From the NCBI GenBank assembly GCA_014526335.1, contig JACTAT010000001.1, positions 3,896,596 through 3,960,595 on the forward strand: a DNA stretch of 64,000 bases, written 5' to 3'. This document shows positions 52,131 through 62,138 of this stretch, in pieces. A program made the position numbers and the translations under genes. The stretch comes from Chrysaora quinquecirrha. Lineage: Eukaryota; Cnidaria; Scyphozoa; Semaeostomeae; Pelagiidae. The notes below the pieces were generated by a model. The model had not been told where the DNA came from and did no database searches. It saw nothing but the letters and a program-made list of their open reading frames with translations. Every line of letters begins with the position of its first letter. Within the stretch, counting starts at the first letter, position 1.

Positions 52131-52184
52131 TTTGAAGTGAGCGTGAAAGCAGAATAATCAAACTTTAGGCCTATAGATTTAAAA

Positions 52185-52324
52185 TAGACTTATTACACTC
52201 CTCCCATTTTTTCGGAAATAGCTACTAACAACTACAACAACAAAATTGCTGTTTTCTCGGAGTAATTGGAGCGGGGGGTGGTGGGTGTGAAGGAGCCTAG
52301 ACTAGGACGACTGTAATAAGTCTA
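52185..52324. mobile_element. 140-bp MITE with 9-bp target duplication (Mutator-like)
   Basis: Ends TAGACTTATTAC and GTAATAAGTCTA. Flanked by GATTTAAAA (52176-52184) and CATTTGAAA (52325-52333), 7 of 9 identical. The interior is closely related to the copy at 32179. Confidence 0.8.
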
Positions 52325-53399
52325 CATTTGAAATTATCGACAAAGTCATGCTGGGCATTGTCATGAAACAAACCACAACAACAACATGTGTGTAATCTTC
52401 AAGAATGAAGACCAACTCCTAATCCAGTTTCTTAGATAAACTGGCGAAATGTTCCCTTAACTATTCCAAAATCATACGCGGCCAGATTATCTTATCGCTA
52501 AAGAACATTCTATACAATGGAACTGTATTTTATCAAAGATATTGTCTGGAAAAAACCACTGACGAGTTAAGCCACGAAAAAACATTATTCTTGTTAATTT
52601 TTTATTTGTAAACCCAACAGACATCCTAATCGCTTCTTAGAAAGCCATCAGTAAGTTATCTTTTGAAGTTTCGATTCATCTTTTGCTACTGTTGGCTACT
52701 TAAGAATTAAGGTATGAATGATAGGTTTTCTTGGTGTTGAATTCTTTTGAAATCTATGACGCGACGTAGGATGTCTGGGCCCTCAAGGAAAAATCCCAAC
52801 CTCGTGCTCATGTTGGCATGAATGTGCCCCTGTGAACGAGGTTGACCCTGTCTTAAACATCCAAGAACATGAGAACTGAGAAGATAGACTCGCTGCATAA
52901 GTTTCTGTTTTGCTTAAATCTGACAGGTCGCTAATAACCGAGCTGCCCACACAACAACAACAGCAATCACAGCGAGGGAGAAGGATTGGTGTAGCCAGAC
53001 TACTGAGAAGATGGAATGTGCGGCCCTTTCTCCGAGAGGACTTGAATAAGACTTTTTCCTTATGAAACCGAGACTGACACCAAACCGAGATCGCTCAAAC
53101 ATTTCAGCTAGTTTTTGCGTCCAGCAATTTAACTGCACGCGGAGAGGATTCCCTTCCTTAAGATGTGCGCCATCTCCCAGAAAAATGTCACACAGACCCA
53201 GACCTCTTTGAAAAGGTCTGTTACCGAAAATGTTTAACAAGCTGAAATATCACCACATGTATTATTAAAAAGAAAACATTAATACCCATGTCTTTTTCGT
53301 TATCGTTTGTATTATATGAGTTTTATGAGTTATGAAAAAGAACTTTCCGTTAAATTTAAAAAGCTTGAAAATTTGTTGGGAAAATTGGACATAAATTAG

Positions 53400-53667
53400 A
53401 AAGCTAGCATACTGTTTCTTACAGTACAACTGGCTAAACTAGGAGACATGTCTCGCGCGACATTGTCGAGAGTGACTTGTCCCCTCGATGTCTCTCTACT
53501 AAACTTTGTAGCGCGCGAAAAAATTCGTAGCGAGAGATGCGCAAATGTTTCTGGGAGACAACAAAAATATTTTCTTATCTCCGCGACTTGGGGACATAAT
53601 ACAGTGCCGCGCGCGACATGTCTCGTAGTTTAGCCAGTTGTATTCTAAGAAACAGTATGCTAGCTTT
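53400..53667. mobile_element. MITE with long TIRs, TGGCTAAACTA family, well preserved
   Basis: The left end AAAGCTAGCATACTGTTTCT, then TACAACTGGCTAAACTAGGA and GACATGTCTCGCGCG, is inverted at the right end, so the TIR is over 50 bp. The interior has a GTCGAGAGTGACTTGTCCCC stretch shared with 4345-4611. No ORF with family features. Confidence 0.85.
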
Positions 53668-54460
53668 GTAATTTTTGTATTTATGTGGTTTACTTCCTAT
53701 ATATTTTTGCTAACCTTTATTCTTGTGCAACTGTTTGGTGGGGGTGGGGTTTTTCGTGCTATTCAAAACGAGGCTCCTTCTCAGCATGCCTTTGGGGTCA
53801 CTTTCATCTTTTGACAGTTTCGCATCCACTTTCAACTTTTGATAGTTTCGCAGTTATAACATGGTTCAGGTAAGATTTACGCTTTAAAAAGATATGTCTA
53901 TCTACCCTAGACCTAGCACCTCACTTGTTTCCTTTGAGGTATGCCCCCTGAATCCCCAAAGGGGGCGACAGTAATTCGTGACTACTATTGTACCACTATG
54001 TAACAAACGTCAAAACGTTGGTAACTATGTTGCTCGTTTTTTAAAGGAAACGGGTGACTTCTTTTGTAGATCTGGTCTTAGCTGTAGGCTGTAACCGTCT
54101 CAATTTTCTGTCCAGTGGAAAGTTGGTGTAGCATTACTGGTGTGAGTAGCTACATATGAACTATAATGCAGAGAGAAGCTAACCAGTGTACGCAAGGTAT
54201 GTACGTTGACGAATGTATGTATGTTATTATTCTGTTTGCTTTTTTTTCTATGAAGGTCTTTCATTTGCAATGGCGTAAAGGACCAGTTTCGGGCCCTAAG
54301 GAGAATTAGGAGAATATCACTGTAGATACCAGCTTTGTAGCTGCTTGCACGTATTGACTATGTTTTGATTGACGAATCGAGAGAATAAGAAATTTTCATT
54401 TGGCCGAAAATTCTGAATTTCGTTAGAATTTTTCGGCAAACAATTATTAATGGATAACAA

Positions 54461-54580
54461 TAGACTCACTACATAAGTCGCACTACTTCGCTCGATGTTG
54501 TTGTTGTTGTTTTCTACAAATGTTAGAGTGACAAATCAAAATAAGGAGAGCGTGAACTAGAGACTCGTGTCGTGAGTCTA
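54461..54580. mobile_element. 120-bp MITE with 9-bp target duplication (Mutator-like), diverged
   Basis: Ends TAGACTCACTAC and CGTGAGTCTA. Flanked by GGATAACAA (54452-54460) and GAATAACAA (54581-54589). The interior has a GTTGTTGTTGTTGTT run. Confidence 0.75.
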
Positions 54581-54768
54581 GAATAACAAGTTGAGGCAAG
54601 GTCATGATATTGCTATTATCCAATGAGATTTCAGTGGATTATAGGCGAATTTTTATTCATGCCAAAGCCCACACGTAATATCACTGTTCATAATGCATCC
54701 AAGTAAAGGAAGCAAAAGGTCATGTAAACTGATAAAAAGCCTCTTGATAATCAGCATCGTCATGATCA

Positions 54769-54896
54769 TAAACATCATCATCATGATCATGATCATCATC
54801 ATGGTTATAAACATTGTTGTCGCCATTCTCACCGTCATTATAATCATTATCATCGTCATCATCATTTTCAACATGATTTTCATCATTATCATCAAC

Positions 54897-54936
<40 letters not shown>

Positions 54937-54938
54937 CC

Positions 54939-54972
<34 letters not shown>

Positions 54973-55025
54973 TCATCATCACCATCACCACCATCATCAT
55001 CATCATCATCATCATCATCACCACC

Positions 55026-55059
<34 letters not shown>

Positions 55060-55067
55060 TCATCACC

Positions 55068-55101
<34 letters not shown>

Positions 55102-55125
55102 TCATCATCACCATCATCACCCCAA
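54769..55125. repeat. (CAT)n/(CAC)n trinucleotide microsatellite
   Basis: About 350 bp of ATC and ACC triplets in alternating blocks. Long Ile/Thr and Met/Val ORFs on the two strands are repeat artefacts. Confidence 0.95.
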
Positions 55126-55580
55126 CCGCAACCATTGTCATCACCTTCTTTATGATTGTGATGATCCAGAAAAAATTATCTAACGCTTCCTGGTGTCTCT
55201 CCCATGTTTCTACATCTACAACACAATACAGTTAAATTTTTAATCAGCATATTACTTAATAAATTCTTCTTCAGCTGTCTTAAGGATATCCAACTGTCAA
55301 AGGCGGACCTTACACAGTTGCGTGATTATGTAATGAACATAAGTAACTGTGTTTTATTGAGTTTTTCTTTCGAAGAAAATCAATGCACTTCATCCCTTTT
55401 GATCCATAAACTCCTGGAACTGATTTGTAAAATTTGTTAAGTTAATTCTTCGATTGAATTACGTATTATTTTCTGGGATTATTTCAAGGAGAAAGGACTT
55501 GGCCAAATCTAGCTTACCTTGATACCCTGTGCACATTTCTTAACTATAAAGTAATATGTTCCAAGTTTTCTCATTTAGAC

Positions 55581-55830
55581 ATAGGACCTGGCCTAACGAT
55601 CAAACAATGTTCATCAAATGTTTTAAATTTGCTTCGTTTGATTGTTTGGCCATGTCACAAAACATCGCTTGTCAAACATTTTTGCTTGTATCAAGCAAAC
55701 ATTTTTTCTATTTCATCGTACGACAAATTTAGATTATTTTTGCTTCAAAAGCAATATTTTAAGACGTGGCAAACCGGTCAGATATGCCTGTCTAGCAAAT
55801 CTCAAAAGTTTGATCGATGATTAACAATGT
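55581..55830. repeat. Dispersed AAACATTGTTTGTCAAACAT-type repeat
   Basis: GGACCTGGCCTAACGATCAA, then ACAATGTTCATCAAATGTTT, CACAAAACATCGCTTGTCAA and GTGGCAAACCGGTCAG, as at the left edge of the window. Confidence 0.6.
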
Positions 55831-55924
55831 ATGATTATTTAGCCTGGGCCTTGCATACAAATTTCGCTATTGTGCTCCTTAGAACGGATAGGTCGCTCGC
55901 CAATCATATCTCGAGTTGCTCTGA

Positions 55925-56110
55925 ACAGCAAAAGCAACAACAACAGCAACAAAAACAACAGCAACAGCAACAAAAACAACAATAGCAGCAATAAAAACAA
56001 CAACAGCAGCAACAAAAAACAAAAGCAGCAACAAAAACAACAACAGCAGCAACAAAAACAATAGCAGCAACAAGAACAACAACAGCAGCAACAAAAATAA
56101 CACCAACAGC
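55925..56110. repeat. (AAC/AGC)n trinucleotide repeat
   Basis: About 185 bp of CAACAACAGCAGCAACAAAAAC-like sequence. The Asn/Ser/Lys and Leu-rich ORFs are repeat products. Confidence 0.93.
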
Positions 56111-56358
56111 AACAAATAACTGCGAGGTAAAAGACTGGTGTAACCAGTCAACGGGAGTTCCGCACCAGCTTGTCTCTTTCGTTCCACATTACACAAGCAG
56201 CAGCAACAACAACAACATCAACCTTATTGCTGTTTATTGCTAGTTCTTAATCCGATGATCATAACTTTGAGCGTTACTGCGAAAGCCGTTTTCATTTGGA
56301 ATGTCCTAGCATGATTCACATTTTTTATTGTCGTGATTTTAAGACCTTGTGTCAAAAA

Positions 56359-56685
56359 CTAGGGGCGTAAGACCCTTGGTGTTTGCAGGTTCAGAAAATG
56401 AGCCAGTCGCTTGTTAACTAGCCTGCGTTTAGACTTTCCTTTCCCCATCAGCAAGTCATACCACATATATAGTGCTTGCAGACTTTCCTTCGCATTAGAA
56501 AGTAATATCTGCGTCTGCAAGTTGGCTACTTGTGGACCTGCTTTTGAATTTTGATTAACGTTCATACTGACAATCCTTTTAACGATATGTTTTCTTATCT
56601 TGTTCCTCAGAAACACTTCCATGTGTAATGGAACTTCATTCATCGATATTTCACAACATCCTGATGTAAAGAATGTCTGAGTCAA
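56359..56685 (-). other. 108-codon ORF of uncertain status
   Basis: Complex composition (ALYMWYDLLMGKGKSKRRLV) and the longest non-repetitive unexplained ORF of the right half. No homologue recognised, no ribosome context to judge in a eukaryote, and no partner exon. It could be a terminal exon, a lineage-specific peptide or chance. Confidence 0.2.
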
Positions 56686-57719
56686 GGTAAGGAAACAGTT
56701 GCGTTGGTAGACATTTAATTATCCCCAAAGGGTCTCGCCTGCCACGTTACTAAATCATCAAATGTTTCCTCTAAGTGGTATTTTGGTATTAAATCATTTC
56801 TTATTTCTAAAATAAATGCGTCTCAAAATTTGAAAGGCTATTGTGCTGATGCTCGTGAACTTAACAACTATATTTACATTTGTTCGTTTTCGCCCACAAC
56901 CCTTGCTACCTTGAACCATCTGATGATATTTCAATCACTATCCACCCATCTATTGCTGTCTCTGGCTCAAACTGAACTATGTTACATTTCACCAATCAAA
57001 TCGATTCGATCTCTTAGACTGACCAATCAGAACGCATCTTTGGTTAGTGGTTTAGTTAAACTGCAATCTTTGATAAAATATTCAGAGTGGCGGGCTAAAT
57101 ACTTTGCGATTATTTATAGATCCCCCTTCTCCCCTTCCCCCGTTGCAATGTTGTTTCGAAAATAAGTTGTCTTGCTTCCGCAGCAACATTGTTTTAGGGG
57201 TAAAGGGACATTAGTACATTTATTTTGGAGAACGCTCTTACCAACCCAGCTTTTTCGATATTTGTTCCAAACTTTTTGCGACATTTAGTACTAAATCGGC
57301 TGCCGAATAGGGCTCGTATATTTTGCCGTGACGATGCAACGAACCAGCCTCGTTTCCACGGCGAACAATTTTTTTTTCCGCCAGTCCCAGAAAATGTCCG
57401 TAACATTGTGAGTCCCAGTTTGAGCGATCTCGGTTGGATGTAGTCTCGGTCTGGTGAGCGATAACTGGAACTCAGGTAATAAGTCTGGTGTAACCTGGTA
57501 ATATGGATAGTAATGGATGTACGTGCAGTTCGGCCTCAATGTTGCTACAGTATTCAATTTTTGACCTCGTTTTGGTGATTATGTTTACTGATGACCTGAT
57601 ACCCCTGATACCCCTTAAATGTAATGGTGGGATTGGTCGTACCCTCTCACGTGCTTCTTCCCCTTTACAGCTGAGGACGATGTCAATGAAAAATGGAGTG
57701 TAACATAGATCAGGCAGCA

Positions 57720-58640
57720 TATTTACGTAAATGTTTTTGAAATTAAGTACTCAATCATAACTCATGATCTCCCTTTGTCATTTCGTTGGTTTTGTGGCAG
57801 AGATATCTAATCCGATATAAAAACCCTCGCTACATTCCTCGTCAAGTTGCACACTGTTGTTTAAAGAAATGTGAACATAATAAGCTAATGTTATTTTTGG
57901 TTGCGAAATTCGAGTTATTATGGTCGTTATGGTTGAAAATGAGACCCAAATCTGGAAAATATTGTTGGTTGTTTAAGGTTTATTTATCGTGTTAAAAGCA
58001 AAAAATTTAGAAGATGTTTGTTAGTTGATGTTTTAATCAGCTGTCGGAGACGTTGCAGCTGAGCTCATCGAGCATCATAATCACTAATCAGTGATCACAG
58101 TCGTAATCAGAATCACTCTGAATCACACAATCACAAAAGACCTATTCTAATGAGGGGCAAATAGAATCAATCCATTGAAATCTCGTATACATTTGTGGCA
58201 AATCCTTTTTTTCACGAAAATCTCATGGAAATCTTTGGAAATCTCTTGCACTTTTTGAAATGTGAAATGCTCCTGGTAATCGAAGACGCATCACGAATCG
58301 AAATGCTCAACTTCATGTTAGTATTACTCGAAATCTGGTCGTGATGATTTTATTTGCATGTAGCCCACACATCAGTTTTATTTTGTAAATATATAAATTA
58401 TGGATTAGAGGGATCCAAAATTAATTGATTGTAGAATCTGATTGAAAATAGTATGAAGACAGCGGATATTTATAAAGTGAAAACGCAAAATCCGCAAAGA
58501 AACATGTGAAAGAAGTTCAGCTGTTGCAAATTTACTTACGAAAGTGTAAATATGCTTTAAAGCAAATAATAAATGTATTAGCAAATTAATTTTAAAACAT
58601 CAAGACCATAGTTGTTTCTGCTGTTTCAAATTGCAACATG
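57720..58640. other. Intergenic, no gene seen
   Basis: AT-rich without supported exons. A short piece near 58070-58130 (TCACTAATCAGTGATCACAG) is a local palindromic simple repeat. Confidence 0.35.
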
Positions 58641-58649
58641 TTGATTATG

Positions 58650-58655
58650 ATACTT

Positions 58656-58702
<47 letters not shown>

Positions 58703-58750
58703 AGTGATGATGACGATGATGATGGTAATGATAGTGATGATTTTGATTAA

Positions 58751-58782
<32 letters not shown>

Positions 58783-58911
58783 CGATGATAATGATGATGA
58801 TGATGATGTATAGGATGATGATGATAATGATGTTTATGATGACGATGATGATGATGATGATCATGATGATGGTCATGATTATGATGATGATGATGTTGTT
58901 TTTGATCATGG

Positions 58912-58942
<31 letters not shown>

Positions 58943-59102
58943 AATGATGGTGATTTTGATGATGATGATGATAATTATGATGACGATGATGATGATAATG
59001 ATGATGATGATAGTGATGATTATGATGATAATGATGATGATGATGCTGATGATTTTAATGTGATGATGATGATAATGATGATAATGATGATGATGGTGAT
59101 GG

Positions 59103-59134
<32 letters not shown>

Positions 59135-59141
59135 GTGGTGC

Positions 59142-59172
<31 letters not shown>

Positions 59173-59440
59173 AATGATGATGATGTTTAGGATGATGGTG
59201 ATGATGATGATGTTAATGATGACGATGACGATGATCATAATCATGATGATGGTCAAGATTATGATGATGATGATGTTGTTTATGATTATGGTGATGATGA
59301 TGATTTTGATGATGATGATGATAATGATGATGATTGTGATGATGGTGATGATAATGATGATGACAAGATGATAATGATGGTGATGTTGATGACAATGATA
59401 ATGATTTTGATACTAAAGACGATGATCATGATCATGATGA
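58650..59440. repeat. (GAT)n trinucleotide microsatellite, about 790 bp
   Basis: The longest triplet array of the window, with GGT, GAC, AAT and TTT interruptions. Long Met and Ile ORFs are artefacts. Confidence 0.95.
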
Positions 59441-60265
59441 AATCAAATGTTGGCTGATGTTGATGAATGATGTCTGATTAGAGGATTTTCAAATGATTTG
59501 TTTCAGAGAAAAGCTCATGAATAAAAAATTAATGCAGCTTTTCGTATTTCCATTAGGGTTTCTGCTGCAACAGGTCTCAAATCAACCACGAGTTGTGAGT
59601 GGACTGTTTTAAACAAACAAAGTTGTTGCTGAGAGCAGGCTTGTTTGCGATTGATAAATAAGATGCGTTATTTAGACCAACTTGCAGCTTGTGATAATAT
59701 CATGGCAGTGAGGGGCGTATTGAGACAAATTCTGGGTTTCTGATTAAGAATTCATGACATGCTGTGCGATTTAACTATTCAACCAGCTTTTCCTTGGAGT
59801 GAATTTTGAAGGCGAAATCGCTTTGTTATTGTTCAACGGTGAGAAGAAGTAATTATCGAAGATCTCCATAGCACAATAGCAAGCTGAGAATTGTAAGAAA
59901 TCATTAGATGGGTTGTTAAAAATAAAAACAGAGGAAGGCCATATTGAAAAGTCTTGTTTGGCGTGAAGACATCAACATTCGTCCAATGAAATAAGACAGA
60001 TAATTGACATGATGAATGAAATTGACATAATGGGCGGAGCATGGGAAACATTGGCTGTCGCTGATTGGTTGTCTATTGTGTAAGAAGAACTGAAACCAAT
60101 GTACGGTTATAATATGGCTTTTGGGAATCTTTGATCGTGGCACGCAGCAGAAATAAAACAACTGTTGTAAAAACAAGTTAGCAAATCCTCTTTTAAGCCT
60201 TTGTACAGAACTTAAATGGATTTCATTTTATCTGCACTGTGAGATGAAACGTTTATCTCGTGGAT

Positions 60266-60275
60266 TATATATATA
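60266..60275 (+). promoter_or_regulatory. TATA box candidate of the Frizzled gene
   Basis: TATATATATA lies 88 bp upstream of the Frizzled ATG (60363). The spacing would allow a 5' UTR of roughly 60 nt. Common in AT-rich DNA, so only moderately specific. Confidence 0.45.
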
Positions 60276-60362
60276 GCAGTGGATGTCAACTTCAGAATAT
60301 TGTGTTGACGATTTGGTGTTGTGGAGAAGGCCTGAAAGCGAACTTGTGTCTATCGATCAAGC

Positions 60363-62135
60363 ATGACAATGGCTGGACAGATGTATCATATTTGCTTACT
60401 AACATTTCTCGTCTTTGATGCATTTGTTTTTGAAGGTAATTGCCAATTTCATGATTTGTACGACGAAACTCCATGGAAGTGTGAGAATATAACGAGTGGC
60501 TTTTGCAAAGATATGAAATATAATGTCACGCACATGCCTAATATTTTGAATAATGCAAACCAGAGACACGCTCAGATGGAATTAGTTACTTATCAACCAT
60601 TGGTGAATATAAAATGTTCGAGTGAACTCAAGTTGTTTTTATGCAGTGTTTATATTCCATATTGCACAGAGAAAGTCAGTAAACCGATAATGGCGTGTAA
60701 GACACTATGTGAGCGTGTTTACGCGGCTTGTTTTCCAACTATGAACCAATTTGGTTTCAAATGGCCTGTTCATTTGAACTGCAGTCGCTTCCCTCCGAAG
60801 AACGATCAAGTTCATATGTGCATTGATAATATTAATATGGATAGTGGAACTCCCACACCGAAAACTGATCATAATTTCAAGACTGAAAAGAAAAACCCAA
60901 AAGTAAAACTTAATCCGAAAACCGTCGCTACAGGAGTCGAAGTTAAAAATGTGAAGGAATTCCCTAAGAGCAAGCTTCCCGTGGCTAATCAAAACCGATC
61001 GATCGAAACTCGGCTAGTTGTTGCCGTTAGCATGAAATCCTCTAGGAAATATTGTCGCACGAAATATGCTAGAAATGGAAAAAATTATGTTTATATTCAA
61101 AGATCCAAGTCATGCGCTTTGATTTGTAACGAAGATGGGGTTTTTACACACAAAGAAAAACAGATGGTGGATAGATGGATAACGGGCCTATCTTATGTGT
61201 GCGCTTCATTGTCTTTGTTCGCCTTGTTTGTTGTTTTGACGGATATTAAATCAATATTCTACCCAGAAAGAGCCATTATATTTATCACATTTTGCTATCT
61301 CGTTTACTCGATCGCTCATGTTGTCAGAATTATTGTAGGCCGTGAAAAAATCGGCTGTGATAAGGATTCGGGAAGGCTCTACACGATTCAAGATGGCTCA
61401 GGAAATATTGGCTGCGCCACGACTTTCTTGTTGTCCTATCTGTTTTCTATGGCCCAGAACATTTGGTGGGTTATGCTAACTTTGACTTGGTTTCTATGCG
61501 GTGGAATGAAATGGAAAGTTGAGAGTATCAGATCGTTTTCTGTTTACTTTCATGTTGCCGCTTGGGGCGTTCCATGTGGAAAAACTGTGATAATATTAAT
61601 GTTACGAAAGATTGATGTTGATGAACTCACGGGCCTATGCTACGTCGGCAATCGTTTTGAAAACATCGGAGCTTTACGAGGATTTGTTGTAGGCCCATTG
61701 TTTACTTATCTAATTATGGGAACCACATTTCTTATTGCTGGTTTCGTGGCCTTATTCAAAATACGACCAATTTCTACATGTAACTCTTCAGAGAACGAAA
61801 CAGAATCGAAAATTGATCAGTCTTTACTTCCGATTGGAATTTTCGCTGCGCTTCACACGATTTTATCAACAGTCATTCTCGCGAGTTATTTTTACGAGTA
61901 TGTAAACAGAGAGTCATGGTTTACAAAAGTCGGTTCTCCTGGTGCGAACTTTGAAGTTTTCTTGCTAAGACTTATCATGTTTTTCGCTTTAGGAATCATG
62001 TCTGCCTTGTGGATTATTTTCATCCACGCTCCACGAACCCTGAACAAATGCTGCTTAAAGTTATCTAAAAACAACAATACAGAGAGTCCAGTTCAACTTG
62101 AACCCTTACGTGGAAGTAGTGAGACTCCCGTTTAA
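60363..62135 (+). CDS. FZD4: Intronless Frizzled receptor, FZD4-like CRD, without a canonical KTxxxW motif
   Basis: 590 residues in one exon. A signal peptide covers about residues 1-27. The Wnt-binding cysteine-rich domain spans about 40-155 with the family cysteine pattern: YNVTHMPN (54-61), then CSSELKLFLCSVYIPYCTEK and QFGFKWPVHLNCSRFPPKND, closest in my memory to FZD4. A Lys/Pro-rich linker follows (165-225), then a Cys hinge and seven TM segments from about 276 (YVCASLSLFALFVVL) to 553, including the typical VDELTGLCYVGN and ALRGFVVGPLFTYLIMGTTF. After TM7, where Frizzleds have KTxxxW for Dishevelled, this protein has RTLNKC (558-563). The end TPV still fits a class I PDZ ligand. The start at M1 is the first in-frame ATG; M3 (ACAATGG) has better context. 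The family is certain; the FZD4 subtype is about 60% sure. Confidence 0.9.
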   Translation: MTMAGQMYHICLLTFLVFDAFVFEGNCQFHDLYDETPWKCENITSGFCKDMKYNVTHMPNILNNANQRHAQMELVTYQPLVNIKCSSELKLFLCSVYIPYCTEKVSKPIMACKTLCERVYAACFPTMNQFGFKWPVHLNCSRFPPKNDQVHMCIDNINMDSGTPTPKTDHNFKTEKKNPKVKLNPKTVATGVEVKNVKEFPKSKLPVANQNRSIETRLVVAVSMKSSRKYCRTKYARNGKNYVYIQRSKSCALICNEDGVFTHKEKQMVDRWITGLSYVCASLSLFALFVVLTDIKSIFYPERAIIFITFCYLVYSIAHVVRIIVGREKIGCDKDSGRLYTIQDGSGNIGCATTFLLSYLFSMAQNIWWVMLTLTWFLCGGMKWKVESIRSFSVYFHVAAWGVPCGKTVIILMLRKIDVDELTGLCYVGNRFENIGALRGFVVGPLFTYLIMGTTFLIAGFVALFKIRPISTCNSSENETESKIDQSLLPIGIFAALHTILSTVILASYFYEYVNRESWFTKVGSPGANFEVFLLRLIMFFALGIMSALWIIFIHAPRTLNKCCLKLSKNNNTESPVQLEPLRGSSETPV

Positions 62136-62138
62136 TAT

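Noticed and set aside
54653..55235. Long Met/Val and Ile/Thr ORFs on both strands
   Set aside because: Products of the CAT/CAC trinucleotide array, with no complex sequence. The same applies to 58592-59395.
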